Assembly (NCBI GenBank): GCA_003255065.1
Contig: QAOA01006865.1
Location: 62,001-126,000, forward strand
DNA: 64,000 nucleotides
DNA from: Cercis canadensis
Lineage: Eukaryota; Streptophyta; Magnoliopsida; Fabales; Fabaceae
Direction of reading: 5' to 3'
Shown: positions 23,426 through 35,621 of the stretch, piece after piece
Position numbering within the stretch: position 1 is the stretch's first letter
How the letters are laid out: every line of letters starts with the position of its first letter
Made by a program: the position numbers and the translations under genes
The notes under the pieces: generated by a model
The model's database searches: none
What the model was told of the DNA's origin: nothing
What the model saw: the letters and a program-made list of their open reading frames with translations, nothing else

Positions 23426-24846
23426 TGATGAACACACTTTTTATACAACAGTTATCCCTCATACTTAGTCTTTTAAACCTCTTTTGGGCTGAATTGCATA
23501 GACTTGGACCTCATTTCATGACTTTGGATCCATTTATGCCTAATTGCAATTTCCAGCAATACTGAGCATTTTATGCTGTCTCTGTGTTTCATGCATATCT
23601 TGAGTTCTGGATGTCTAACAATTCCGAGTCATACCTTGTAGGAAAGCTGAGAGAATTGTCTACAACTTTATTTCAGGTCTCCAAAGCCAATTCGGACGTT
23701 CAGAAGGTCATATGCAGCCTGGAAGCCAGAGAAGACATGCTGTCGCAGGATCCTGACCTACATGTAGTTTTTGGGCCATAACTTGAGTTGTGGATGTCAT
23801 ATGGACCTGAAACTGGTACCATTGGAAAGCTAACAGACATAGCTTCAGTTGATATGAAGACTAGTTCACCATATTTTATATTGAAGATGGTCTTATTTGT
23901 AGTGGAAGTTGGCTGATGGTTCCAGACACCTATTGGCACTTAAATGGGCCTAACTTCCTCATGACAAGTCCAAATGGGCCCAAACTAAAACCCAATTAAA
24001 GCTAATGCCCATGGGAACAAGTGTGCCCTAAGGGAAATTTGGGTGTGCATGTAATTTTGGAGGTCTATATCAGCACAAAGGGGCAGCCGAAATTGATATC
24101 AAGTCATTTAGATATTTTAGACAGCTTTTGCTCTTTCCTTAGTCTTTAAGTTTTCTCTTTAGATATTTTGTAAGAACTTGGCTTCTCTTGTTCATGGAGG
24201 GCTAATTCATCAAATCAATCCAGGTTTTGGCTGTTCTGATTATTGGTTTTGAGATTATGTGTTGTTGTTATTCATTTAGTTGTTAATCAAGTTCTTCAAT
24301 CCTCTGAAATATTCTGTTTGAATTGCTTAATTCGAATTTGGATTTTCATATTCTGTTTGCATGTGATACAAGAGGATTGTATGGTTGATTAATGTTTCTG
24401 AGCTTTTGGATGAATTAATTACCTTGGCTGGATCATGGACTTAGGTAAAACTGGACTTGAATGTTTGCTTAATTCATTTAGTCTTAGTTAAAACTGAATT
24501 CTAGTTGCTTAACCAGTGAACATCTATAGAACATTGAGAGGCTTCTTGATATGTTTTAAAGGCCAAGAACATGGTTAATAATTGAATGGATCATTGGAAA
24601 TCAAGGATGGACTAAAATCAGAATCAGTTAAGGCTTGGATTGATTGTTTTCCCTAAAACTTTACCACTTACAATTAATTTTTGTCAAACACTTGAACAAA
24701 CAAAACCCCCATGTTGATATGGTTCTTAATATGATTCACTAAATAGAACAATCCTTAGGTTCGACTTAGGGTTGCCTTATGCTATAAGTAGCTTGGGTAA
24801 CCGACCTTAAACTTTAATTAATTTGAGGAGCCTCGGCAGCTCATCA
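23426..24846 (+). repeat. 5' LTR of element B
   Basis: Ends ...CTCATCA at 24,846, five bases before the primer site. From 23,521 onward it matches 31,094-32,406 with a modest number of substitutions. The left end (TGATGAACACAC) is placed where ORF1 of element A breaks off; this boundary cannot be checked against the truncated 3' LTR. Confidence 0.8.
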
Positions 24847-24851
24847 AATTT

Positions 24852-24868
24852 TGGCGCCGTTGCCGGGG
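24852..24868 (+). other. Primer-binding site of element B (tRNA-Asp)
   Basis: Same TGGCGCCGTTGCCGGGG as in element A. Confidence 0.92.
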
Positions 24869-25541
24869 ATTGTTCTATTTTTGAATCAATATTATTAGTA
24901 GTAAAACTGACTTTTAACTTCCCCCTAATTCACCCTGCTTGTGTTTGAGTTTTTGTTCTTTTTAGGGTTTTGGCCACTTTTTTTTCATAACTTTTTGGCC
25001 AAGTATCCATTCTGTTTGAGGCCAGTGGCCATTGTTTTTCTTGATTTGAAGTTTCCTTAGATGTTTTATATTGTCATTGAGTGAATTCTGGCCATTTGGA
25101 CCATTTCCCCCTTGTTTTTCCTTCAGTTTGGCTTGATTTAGTGATTTCTGGTTTTACTGTTCCGAATGAAATTTTTTGCTCCGATTGACCTGAAACTTGG
25201 TCAATTGAAGGAAAAGGGCCTAACAACCAACAATCACACCTTTAGTTGTGAGGTCTGCCTTTTTAAGCCAAATTTGACTGTTTTGACCACTTTTTCATTT
25301 TTTAAATATTTTTTATTTGATTTTTGAGTTCCATTTTCATTCACCTTTCGTCCTGTGGTGGTAGAAAAATTTTAAAAAATGTTTAGATACCTTTTCTAGT
25401 CCTATTTTGGTGTCTTTTTACCTTTGTTTTATGTTTTTGGTGTGTTTCGGTTTTAGCTAAATTCTGTCAGTTTTGTGTGTTTTTCTGTGTTTTTGTGCAT
25501 TGTGGTGTGTTTAGGCATTTAGCCACTTGTTTGCATGGTGT
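24869..25541 (+). other. Leader of element B between primer site and gag
   Basis: T-rich untranslated stretch with no gene. Its position corresponds to the RNA leader and packaging region; no specific signal could be recognised. Confidence 0.4.
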
Positions 25542-27270
25542 ATGACTAGGTCTTCTCCCTTTGTATTGCTTGAAGTAGACCCTGAAATAGAGAGAACCTT
25601 GCATACACTTAATAGAGCACATAGGACTGTTGATAATTTAGATCCTACCATGGCTGAAGCTAGAACTCCTATTGTTATTCCTGTTGTTGATCCTGTTGAT
25701 GAAGGTAATAGAGCTGATAATGCTAATAGAGCTGGAAATAATAATAATAATAACATGCAGCCTAGAGACAGAACTCTTAAGGAATTGGCCACCCCTGATG
25801 TTGCTTACCAACCTTTAGGGATCCAATATCCAGAGATTGATACTGTTTTTGAATTGAAATCTGGATTGATACACTTGCTGCCAAAGTTTTATGGTCTTGC
25901 AGGTGAAGATCCTCATAAGAATTTAAAGGAATTCCATGTGGTTTGTTTCACAATGAGGCCACAAGGAATTTTTGAAGAGCAGATCAAGTTAAGAGCATTC
26001 CCTTTCTTTCTTGCTGATGCAGCTAAAGACTGGCTCTTTTACTTGTCACAAGGTTCGGTTAGAAATTGGAGTGACATGAATAAGCTGTTTCTGGCAAAGT
26101 TCTTCCCTGCATCCAGAACTGCTGCCATTCGCAAAGACATATGTGGCATAAGACAACTGCCAGGGGAGACATTGCATGAGTATTGGGAAAGGTTTATCAA
26201 GCTGTGCTCAAGCTGCCTTCACCATTAAATAAGTGATCAGCTGTTGATACAATATTTCTATGAGGGCTTGTCACCTTCGGATAGAAGTAACATTGATTCT
26301 GGTAGTGGAGGAGCATTAGTGGATAAAACACCTGCTGCTGCCAGAGATTTAATTTCCAATATGGCAGAGAATTCCCAGCAGTTTGGTGTTAGGATGATTC
26401 ATTCCACAAGGGGAGTCAATGAAGTTGGTGTATCACTTGCTGACCAACAAAGAATGGAGCACAGACTTGATGAATTGACCTCCTTGGTCAGGCAATTGGC
26501 AGTGGGGCGACAAGTATCCACACCTCAACCTGCAAGCTTGTGTGGCATTTGTGCTTGTCCATCACATCCTACAGACGCATGCCCTACAATGCAAGATGGT
26601 GATTCTGGATTTCAAGATCCCTCTGTAGCTGCAACAGGTGTTTTTCCTGGTTGATCCCCATACCAATCGCAGCAGTAGCCTAGATATGATCCATACTCCA
26701 ACACTTACAACCCTGGTTGGAGGGATCATTCAAATTTCAGATATGGCAATGTTGCAGCACCACAACAGCAGTCCTCTCAACAACAGCCACAGCAACAGCA
26801 GCAATATAGGCAACCCTGAGAACAACAGAACCAATTTCAATCAGCCAGGCAGGGCCAATTTCAACAAAACAGGCCACAATTCCAGCAGCAGCCTATGCAG
26901 CCAGCCAACCCGTCAACATCCAAACCTGAGCCTTCATTGGAAGATTTGGTGAAGCAAATGGCCACCAGCAACATCCAGTTCCAGTAGAGGGCAGAGTCCA
27001 CCATGCAGAATCTGGAAACACAGATTGGGCAATTGGCATCATCAGTTAGCCAGTTGCAGTCCAAGGGTTCTGGCAAACTCCTTTCACAGACAATTCCCAA
27101 TCCAAATGGGAGTAGTGTGAGTGCTATCACATTGAGGTCTGGCAGATCCTTGCAAGAGCCAGCCGAGCCTCAACCTGCCAGTGAGTCCCAACCAGCAGAG
27201 GAAGCAGATCCTGAGCCAATCAACATTGCACCTGCGAGCAAGCTGCCTGCAGTAGCTCTTCCCTTTCCAT
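25542..27270 (+). pseudogene. Element B gag (broken)
   Basis: Starts MTRSSPFVLLEVDPEIERT at 25,542, parallel to gag of A. The capsid-like core is at about 25,850-26,230 (LLPKFYGLAGEDPHKNLKEF, WLFYLSQGS, KFFPASRTAAIRKDI, LHEYWERF). A zinc knuckle CGICACPSHPTDAC (CX2CX4HX4C) is near 26,540. It is followed by a very Gln-rich stretch at 26,750-26,930 and the NLETQIGQLA helix. In-frame stops lie near 26,226, 26,652, 26,818, 26,984 and 27,270. Confidence 0.85.
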
Positions 27271-28652
27271 AGAGAGCTACTCTGTCCAAGAAGCAAGATG
27301 AGGCTGAGAAGGATAGGGAGCTTCTGGAGACGTTCAGGAAGGTGGAAGTTAACATTCCCTTGCTGGATGCTATCAAGCAAATTCCTAAATATGCCAAATT
27401 TCTCAAGGAATTGTGCACCCAGAGGAGGAGGCTGAAGGGCAATGAGCGGATTAGCATGAGTCAGAATGTCTCAGCCCTTATTCAACCTCTGCCCCAGAAA
27501 TGCAAGGATCCAGGAACTTTCACAATCCCCTGTGTTATAGGCAATTCCAAGTTCGAGCATGCCATGCTAGATCTCGGCGCTTCTATCAATGTCATGCCTA
27601 TGTCTGTTCTCAGTTCCCTCGGGCTTGGACCCTTGAATGCCACAGGAGTTGTGATACAGTTAGCCAACAGGAGCAGTGCTTATCCAGCTGGGTTGATTGA
27701 AGATGTGTTGGTCAGAGTTGATGAGCTGATCTTTCCAACAGATTTCTACATTCTGGAGATGGAAGGACAGTCACAATCCAGCAAGGCTCCACTCATTCTG
27801 GGCAGACCATTCCTCAAGACTGCGCGGACCAAGATTGATGTGTATGCAGGAACTCTATCCATGGAGTTTGGCGAATCTGTTGTGCAGTTCAACATTTTTG
27901 ATGCTATGAAGCATCCCATGGATGAGCATGCTGTCTTTCACATTGATGTGATTGATGATTTGGTTGAGGATGTTTACCGTCATATGTGTGCTGATTTACC
28001 TAATTTGGCTGGTTTTGATGATTCTATTCAGTGCCAATCTTGTACTGATTATGACGGTGATTCTGGTTGTGCTATTTGTGCTGAGATCTCTACCTTTTTA
28101 CGTGATGATGACTCTGGTTCCCCAGAGCTGGCAGTAGCTACTGTTCAGGAGGAGATTCAGTCTATAGATATTGACATTCAGCCACCCAGATTTCTGCCCT
28201 CTGTAGTGCAGCCACCCAAGCTAGAGCTGAAGCCTTTGCCTAAGCATCTGAAGTATGCGTATTTGGCATCTGCAGAGCAGCTTCCAGTAATTATGGCTGA
28301 CAATTTACTTCCTGAGCAAGAGGAAAGATTGCTGCGCATTGTGCGAGAGCATAAACAAGTCATTGGTTGGATGTTAGCAAATATTCCTGGCATTAGTCCA
28401 TCTACATGCATGCATCGCATATTACTTGAAGATGGCGCTAAACCAGTGCGGCAACCCCAGAGGCGATTAAACCCTCTCATCCTGGATGTGGTAAAGAAGG
28501 AGGTGACCAAGCTTCTGCAAGCTGGCATCATTTATCCTATATCTGACAGCACTTGGGTGAGCCTAGTGCAGGTCGTTCCGAAGAAATTCGGGGTTACAGT
28601 GGTGGCCAACCAGAACAACGAGTTGCTACCTACCCGAGTGCAGAATAGCTGA
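27271..28652 (+). pseudogene. Element B protease and start of reverse transcriptase
   Basis: Open from 27,342 to 28,650. It contains the polyprotein lead-in IPKYAKFLKEL, the protease motif DLGASINVMP and later LILGRPFLKTA. It then has the acidic linker and the N-terminal part of reverse transcriptase (GISPSTCMHRI, QPQRRLNP, IIYPISDSTWVS). A TGA replaces the Trp codon before RVCIDYRRLN. Confidence 0.88.
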
Positions 28653-30232
28653 CGGGTCTGCATCGATTACAGGAGGCTCAATTAAGCCACCAGGAAGGAT
28701 CATTACCCCCTGCCGTTCATCGATCAAATGCTGGAGAGGTTAGCTGGGAAATCGAATTACTGCTTCCTGGATGGCTACACTGGGTACTTCCAGATTCATA
28801 TAGCACCAGAGGATCAAGAGAAAACCACTTTTACATGTCCCTTCGGCACGTTTACTTACTGGCGGATGCCTTTCGGCCTTTGCAACGCCCCTGGTACCTT
28901 CCAGAGGTGCATGGTAAGTATATTCTCTGATTTTTTAGAGGAGTGTATGGAGGTGTTTATGGATGATTTTACTGTTTATGGTTCTTCTTTTGATGACTGT
29001 CTGAGTAGCTTAGCTAGAGTACTATATCGCTGCATTGAGACTAACCTTGTCTTAAATTTTGAAAAATGTCATTTCATGGTAGAGCAAAGCATAGTTTTAG
29101 GCCATGTAGTATCTAGAAAGGGGGTTGAGGTAGATCCTGCTAAAATAGATGTCATTACTGCTTTATCTTACCCCACATGCGTGCGGGAAGTGCGGTCATT
29201 CCTTGGACATGCAGGTTTCCACCGGCGCTTTATCAGAGACTTCAGCAAGATAGCCATTCCGCTGTCTAGCCTTCTGCAGAAAGATGTGGAGTTTCTGTTT
29301 GACCAGAAGTGCAAGGAAGCTTTCAACCGCCTGAAGCTAGCTCTCACCAGTACCCCTGTCATTCAACCACCTGATTGGATACTCCCATTCGAGCTGATGT
29401 GCGACGCTTCGAACTATGCCTTGGAAGCTGTTTTGGTGCAGCGAGTGGCCAAAGTTCCCCATGTGGTTTACTATGCTTCAAGAACTCTGGATGCTGCTCA
29501 AGCGAATTACACCACCACTGAAAAAGAACTTTTATCTATTGTTTTTGCATTAGATAAGTTCAGGTCTTATTTGATAGATTCTAAGGTTGTGGTGTTTTCA
29601 GATCATACAGCTCTGAAGTATCTCTTGAAGAAACCGGATGCCAAGCCACGATTGGTTAGGTGGATGCTGCTGCTTCAAGAGTTTGATGTGGAGATCCGAG
29701 ACAAGAGTGGAGCAGAGAACCTGGTTGCTGACCACCTCAGCCGCATAGAGCGAGATCTTGATCCACTGCCCATTCAGGATTCTTTTCCTGACGAGCAGCT
29801 GTTAGGGTTGCATGGTGAGTTTCCATGGTATGCAGATCTTGTCAATTATCTAGCTACCCATGTTTTGCCCTCACACCTCACACGTGCCCAAATAGACAAG
29901 TTAAAGAGTGAGGCGAAATATTATGTGTGGGATGATCCCTATCTCTGGAAATTTTGTAGTGATCAAATTATTAGGAGATGTGTGCCTGATAATGAGTTTC
30001 AGTCTGTTCTTAGCTTTTGCCATACCTTTGCATGTGGTGGACATTTTGGTCCTCAACGTACGGCTAGGAAGGTCTTAGACTCTGGATTGTATTGGGTCAC
30101 TTTATTTAGGGATGCACATATATTTTGTAAATCTTGTGAACAATGTCAGAGAACTGGGAACATTTCCCATAGGCATGAGATGCCCCAGCAGCCTTTGCTA
30201 TTCTGTGAGATTTTTTTATGTCTGGGGTATTG
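28653..30232 (+). pseudogene. Element B reverse transcriptase core, RNase H and integrase N-terminus
   Basis: After a second stop near 28,685 a frame of about 500 codons stays open. Motifs: [27 protein letters not shown], catalytic FMDD, VLGHVVS. RNase H follows with [11 protein letters not shown] (normally G in place of the E), [11 protein letters not shown] and [11 protein letters not shown]. The integrase zinc finger is [11 protein letters not shown] ... [10 protein letters not shown] one-base insertion in a T run near 30,215 shifts the frame within the integrase. Confidence 0.9.
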
Positions 30233-31092
30233 ACTTTATGGGGTCTTTTCCTGTTTCTTTCGGTTTTGTTTACATCTTACTTGCTGTGGATTATGTGTCT
30301 AAGTGGGTGGAAGCGAAAGCCACCCGTACTGATGATTCTAAAGTTGTGGTGGATTTTGTTAGATCAAACATTTTCTGCAGATTTGGCATTCCTAGGGCCA
30401 TCATCAGTGATCAGGGTTCACATTTCTGCAACCGGACCATGGCGGCTTTAATGAAGAAATATGGCGTCATACATAAGATTTCCACCCCTTACCACCCTCA
30501 GACCAATGGGCAAGCTGAAGTCTCCAACAGGGAAATCAAGCGTATCTTGGAGAAGACTGTCCAACCTAATCGGAAGGACTGGAGTTTGCGACTCGAGGAT
30601 GCTCTGTGGGCATACCGGACTGCTTTCAAGACACCTATTGGGATGTCTCCCTACCGGATAGTTTTTGGCAAAGCCTGCTACCTTCCAGTGGAGCTTAAGC
30701 ACAAGGCCTATTGGGCGGTCAAGTAGTACAACCTTGATTTGAGCCAAGTCGGGTCCCAGAGAAAGCTTCACCTCCAAGAGCTTGAGGAGCTTCGTTTGGA
30801 TGCTTATGAGAGCTCCCGCCTTTACAAGGAGAAGACCAAGCGGTTTCATGATAACATGGTGCTGAGGAAGGAGTTCTCTACTGGCCAGAAAGTTCTCTTG
30901 TATAACTCTCGCTTAAAGCTCATGCCTGGCAAGCTCGGTTCTCGGTGGCTTGGTCCGTTTATTGTCACCAAGGTTTTTCCTTATGGTGCAGTGGAGATAG
31001 CGAGTGAGTCCACCAGCAAGGCTTTCAAGGTGAACGGGCATCGCCTCAAGCCATTTTATGAGGGCGCTCAGGAGGACATAGTGGAGGAGGTC
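30233..31092 (+). pseudogene. Element B integrase core and C-terminus (cut at assembly join)
   Basis: Carries the DDE triad: [18 protein letters not shown] and [11 protein letters not shown] stop at about 30,724 follows AYWAVK. The C-terminal part ([28 protein letters not shown]) runs to the N at 31,093. Apart from the frameshift and one stop it is well preserved. Confidence 0.9.
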
Positions 31093-31093
31093 N
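31093..31093. other. Single-N assembly join inside element B
   Basis: One N directly joins the end of integrase to position 95 of the LTR. Athila-type elements have a few kilobases (spacer, ORF1, polypurine tract) at this point, and element A and element C in this window both do, so sequence is missing. Confidence 0.85.
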
Positions 31094-32406
31094 ACTTTGG
31101 ATCCATTTGTGCCTAATTGCAATTTCCAGCAATACTGAGCATTTTATGCTGTCTCTGTGTTTCGTGCATATCTTGAGTTCTGGATGTCTAAAAATTCCGA
31201 GTCATACCTTGTAGGAAATCTGAGAGAATTGTCTACAACTTTCTTTCAGGGCTCCAAAGCCAATTCAGATGTTCAGAAGGTCATATGCAGCCTGGAAACC
31301 AGAGAAGACATGCTGTCGCAGGATCCTGACCTACATGCAGTGTTTGGGCCATAACTTGAGTTGTGGATGTCATATGGACCTGAAACTAGTACCATTGGAA
31401 AGCTAACAGATAGAGCTTAAATTGATATGAAGACCAGTTCACCATATTTTATATTGAAGATGGTCTTATTTGCAGTGGAAGTTAGCTGATGGTTCCAGAC
31501 ACCTATTGGCACTTAAATGGGCCTAACTTCCTCATGACAAGTCCAAATGGGCCCAAACCAAAGCCCAATTAAAGCTAAGGCCCATGGGAACAAGTGTGCC
31601 CTAAGGGAAATTTGGGTGTGCATGTAATTTTGGAGGTCTATATCAACACAAGGGGGCAGCCGAAATTGATATCAAGTCATTTAGATATTTTAGACAGCTT
31701 TTGCTCTTTCCTTAGTCTTTAAGTTTTCTCTTTAGATATTTTGTAAGAACTTGGCTTCTCTTGTTCATGGAGGGCTAATTCATCAAATCAATTCAGGTTT
31801 TGGCTGTTCTGATTATTGGTTTTGAGATTATGTGTTGTTGTTATTCATTTAGTTGTTAATCAAGTTCTTCAATCCTCTGAAATATTCTGTTTGAATTGCT
31901 TAATTCGAATTTGGATTTTCATATTCTGTTTGCATGTGATACAAGAGGATTGTATGGTTGATTAATGTTTCTGAGCTTTTGGATGGATTAATTACCTTGG
32001 CTGGATCATGGACTTAGGTAAAACTGGACTTGAATGTTTGCTTAATTCATTTAGTCTTAGTTAAAACCGAATTCTGGTTGCTTAACCAGTGGACATCCAT
32101 AGAACATTGAGAGGCTTCTTGATATGTTTTAAAGGCCAAGAACATGGTTAATAATTGAATGGATAATTGGAAATCAAGGATGGACTAAAATCAGAATCAG
32201 TTAAGGCTTGGATTAGGTTTTTTCCCTAAAACTTTACCACTTACAATTAATTTCTGTCAAACACTTGAACAAACAAAACCCCCATGTTGGTATGGTTCTT
32301 AATATGATTCACTAAATAGAACAATCCTTAGGTTTGACTTAGGGCTGCCTTATGCTACAAGTAGCTTAGGTAACCGACCTTAAACTTTAATTAATTTGAG
32401 GAGCCT
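31094..32406 (+). repeat. 3' LTR of element B (both ends missing)
   Basis: Matches 23,521-24,833 of the 5' LTR. It lacks about the first 95 bp (at the N) and the last 13 bp (at the fusion with element A's LTR). The small open frames in it are copies of those in the 5' LTR and are not genes. Confidence 0.9.
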
Positions 32407-33118
32407 TATACAACTGTACTATTCTCCTTTTGAATTAATGAGAAGATGTATTCATTTCTTGGAATTGTCTATGATTGCTATTTGTGTTAAGTTGACAAAG
32501 CATGTTGCTGATTTAATACCAGATTTCAATTTATGTATTGAGAAATTATAAATTGATTTAGATCATTTGTAGACAGTGGGGTTTGCTTGGAATCACTAGA
32601 GATAGGATTCACATGAATCTTCTGATTTAAGCCAATGTACTAAGGGAATTCATAGAACACGAATTAATGCATTCTTGGGGGGTTTTGATTGTGAAGAGAT
32701 TTCAGTCAATCAACCTAGGAATAAATGTCTTATTGCTTGAGAAAGATTGAGGCATAATTTTGGAATTCTCATCAGTCCAAGTAGAGAAGTTTTGATCATT
32801 GAGTTAAATACGAGAATGCAATGTATGTCATAGGAAGATTCTTATTCTGACTCATCCTACTCATTCGATAAATCTATCAAATTCTTTGTTTTCGTCTTTC
32901 CTGATTCTTTCATTTAATTTAGATTAATTGATTTCTCTTATTAAACCACAATTTTAAGATTAGATAATAGAAAAGGGATTACTACTAATAGCTATAGTTC
33001 CTCGTGGGATCGACATTCGTACTCAATCAAGCTATCCTACAAAATGATAAGTATACTTGCCTAAAGTGATTATAGCTATGTTTTGGTTGAATACAAGTTC
33101 ATAAAAAAATAAACGTCA
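32407..33118 (+). repeat. 3' LTR of element A (5' half missing)
   Basis: Aligns with 14,475-15,185 of A's 5' LTR and ends ...AACGTCA next to the ATATT target duplicate. The first 774 bp are missing. No N marks the junction with B. Confidence 0.9.
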
Positions 33119-33293
33119 ATATTTGATCACGACATATTGGAGTCAATCTAGATCCGCATTCCTCTAGATGATGAACCCATTCTGGCGAGGGCTTAGGAGG
33201 GTATTCTGAGGAAAGCCCGATGGACACCAAGAAACCACTGCAAGCTACAAGAAAGACCATCATATGGACGAAGTTATTGCTGAATCTACTCAT
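33119..33293 (-). pseudogene. Array copy 7, 5' half
   Basis: Starts with the array ATG at 33,291-33,293 and encodes the signal peptide and the first two cysteines (G2S, A16V and L25I are specific), then reads into LTR sequence and stops. Together with 13,485-13,701 it makes one full-length copy once the insertion and one ATATT are removed. Its TATA box is also changed (see 33,371-33,378). Confidence 0.9.
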
Positions 33294-35149
33294 AGTTTCT
33301 AATGACTATGATTTTTGTTGTTAGCTATGCAGTAGTTTTGGTGGTGGGAGTATGTGGATTGAAAAATTACTTTTATGGAGGTCTAAAAGTCTTCTAAAAC
33401 GTAATCAATAAATGGTATAAGTTTCGAATCAATTTATTAAGGAGATTAGTTCATATTGCACTTCGATTTTGCTTGTAATGAATAATCATTTCCCCTCTCA
33501 CTTCCAATAAAAATATTTACTATCGCTCAATATATTCTTTGAAATGAAAATTTTAAATCTTCATAATTGTTTCTTTGGATTTCAAAAACAAAAAACAAAA
33601 AATTTCTTCTAGAAACAACTAGTCATTTAAAACAAAGGGTCTTTTTCGAGAGTATTTTCAATAATTGTTCAGATCAAAATAATAAGATACTACATATTTC
33701 ATTTAGTAGAGAAAAATATAAAATTTGAATAATTTTCTTGAACAATTGCTATTAGAATGGGTTTTGTTTCATTTATGTCTTTGAAAATTTTCCCACTTTT
33801 CATTTAAGTTAAAAATCAAAGTTCCAAATAGGGAAAATTTTATTGTAAGTCATGTGCAATAATTTTTCTCGTTAACTTTTAAGTTTAGAACTTGGTTATT
33901 CAAGGCTTGCGATATTTCACTTTTAGGTTCATTCTTGTACATGATTCCTCAATATAGTGTTATTTATGGATCCAAAATAAATTAAAGGAATCAAATAAAA
34001 AGATGGTAAACATAGATTGGTAATATTTAAGTAAGTAATCAATAGGAAAGAAGAAAATGATGTCCCCACAAGTTCTAGAAGAATACCCTTTTTACGAGCT
34101 TGTTATGGAACGAATTTTGGTGCTTAAATTTTATAAGGAGAACAAAGATTTGGATTGTCTCCTTTCTTGATTTATTAAGCGTTCTTTCTGGGATTGAAGA
34201 CAGAGATTATAAGAGCACAAATTTTTGTAAGGAAACAAAATGACCGCAGTCTATACCAGCACAAATTTACCTGTAGAGGAATCTACCCATTGCTAAAATG
34301 ATGATTTGCTTTTCAATTAGAGCTTGGGGCGCAAGGTTTTGTTGGATTATGCACAACATAAAGCCTACAGATATAGTTATTTATGGAATTCTCTTCTAAA
34401 TAAAATCCCATTGCGCTTTCAGAACAAAGACCAAATGTATCAATTTCATTATGACTTCCCTTTCTTGTGGGTGCAATTATTCAAATTTTTGCTAGAGGGC
34501 TAGACCATACTATTTTAGGTTCTTCACTGTTAAGATTAGACACGCATATGGCTTGACTTTCTTCAAGACGATTCTTTTTTGAAAAGCAGCTCTATGCAAA
34601 AAAGCTAGTTATCATGCACTTACTTGAAAGTAGCATCATGACACACATCTTTATAAAGATTATTTTAGGCAGACAAGTTTGTCAAAGAAAGCTTGTCCAA
34701 TTTTGTCATAATACTACTTAACATACAATGCATGGTCTTTTGGTACAACTAAAATAATGTTGATGCTCTTGACATTGCTCTCAAGTTAATTAGGTTGTTC
34801 TTCTCAATTGTTTCATCGTTTTTCCTTAGTTATTATCTTAGCCATATTAGATAGAGGAAACAATGGAATTTTACCCATTGGTCCATGTCTAGGATATTTC
34901 TACACTCTTTAATTTTCGAGAAATTTAAAGCATTCTTACGTAACTTCATATTTTAACATTTGAATTTCAACAGAAAAAACAAAAACAAGGGTTTTCACAA
35001 TCGTATAGTTTCTATGTATACCATTCCTGTAATTCATCCAATCATCTTAAGTTGAAGATATTTATGTAGTGCGGCCCTTGTTATTATTATATATGAAATT
35101 AAAACTTGTTATTAATATTCTCGATACATGAAGAGGCTAAAGAGCCTAA
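33124..35149 (-). repeat. Tandem-array unit 7, right part
   Basis: Continues the unit begun at 13,485. 217 bp on the left plus 2,026 bp here give 2,243 bp, exactly the array period. The spacer 33,294-35,149 is of the young type and has no gene. Confidence 0.92.
33371..33378 (-). promoter_or_regulatory. Altered TATA box of split copy 7
   Basis: At the position where the sisters have CTATAAAA this copy has CCATAAAA on the reverse strand. The gene is already broken by the insertion, so the change could be neutral decay. Confidence 0.5.
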
Positions 35150-35536
35150 TTAAGACGAGGGAGATGGGCTTTTGGCGATCAAAGCGCACATCTTCCAAAT
35201 TTCCTGGCCCCTTGTCAAAATTTGAGAAATGGTACTTTTGAAATCTGGGTCCAATGCCAACGAGTTCATCAAATCCAAGTGACAACGCTGCCCTAAACGG
35301 TTCACAAGTTCATCGCAGCATTCCTCCATTACTGTTCCCTTTCCAAAAACTATACTTCTAGATATTTGATCACGACATATTGGAGTCAATCTAGATCCGC
35401 ATTCCTCTAGATGATGAACCCATTCTGGCGAGGGCTTAGGAGGGTATTCTGAGGAAAGCCCGAGGGACACCAAGAAACCACTGCAAGCTGCAAGAAAGAC
35501 CATCATATGGACAAAGTTATTGCTGAATCTACCCAT
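35150..35536 (-). CDS. Secreted six-cysteine prolamin-like protein, array copy 8
   Basis: Complete 128-residue frame, last intact copy on the right. Signal peptide, six cysteines and Ser/Pro tail are all present. Q112E and R116M link it to copy 6 across the insertion. TATA box at 35,614-35,621. It lies next to the point (about 36.0 kb) where the array changes from the homogenised to the diverged type. Confidence 0.85.
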   Translation of the reverse strand: MGRFSNNFVHMMVFLAACSGFLVSLGLSSEYPPKPSPEWVHHLEECGSRLTPICRDQISRSIVFGKGTVMEECCDELVNRLGQRCHLDLMNSLALDPDFKSTISQILTRGQEIWKMCALIAKSPSPSS

Positions 35537-35613
35537 AGTTTCTAACGACTATGGTTTTTGCTGTTAGCTATGCAGTAGTTTTGGTGGTGGGAGTATGTGG
35601 ATTGAAAAATTAC

Positions 35614-35621
35614 TTTTATAG
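35614..35621 (-). promoter_or_regulatory. TATA box of copy 8
   Basis: Reverse-strand CTATAAAA at the array-standard distance from the ATG. Confidence 0.6.

Larger units (their letters stand above)
23426..32406 (+). mobile_element. Athila-type Gypsy element B, nested in element A
   Basis: 5' LTR, tRNA-Asp primer site, gag, protease, reverse transcriptase, RNase H and integrase, then a one-base N at 31,093 followed directly by LTR. About 95 bp of the 3' LTR start, and whatever lay between integrase and LTR, are absent. The 3' LTR also lacks its last 13 bp and is fused to A's LTR. The inserted side in A is ...CTTGT (23,421-23,425), but the matching duplicate on the right is lost. Fewer lesions than in A or C, and similar LTRs, suggest it is younger than A. 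Confidence 0.88.
13702..33118 (+). mobile_element. Composite Ty3/Gypsy Athila-type element A with nested element B
   Basis: The outer element starts with TG at 13,702 and ends with CA at 33,118, flanked by identical ATATT (13,697-13,701 and 33,119-33,123). The order is 5' LTR, tRNA-Asp primer site, gag, protease, reverse transcriptase/RNase H, integrase, long spacer, Athila ORF1-like gene cut at 23,425, nested element B, then only the last 711 bp of the 3' LTR. This order with an extra gene after integrase is the Athila lineage. The A gag-pol frames are broken by stops and frameshifts, so it is non-autonomous. The missing part (end of ORF1, polypurine tract, first 774 bp of the 3' LTR) was lost by deletion or assembly at about 32,407. 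Confidence 0.9.
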
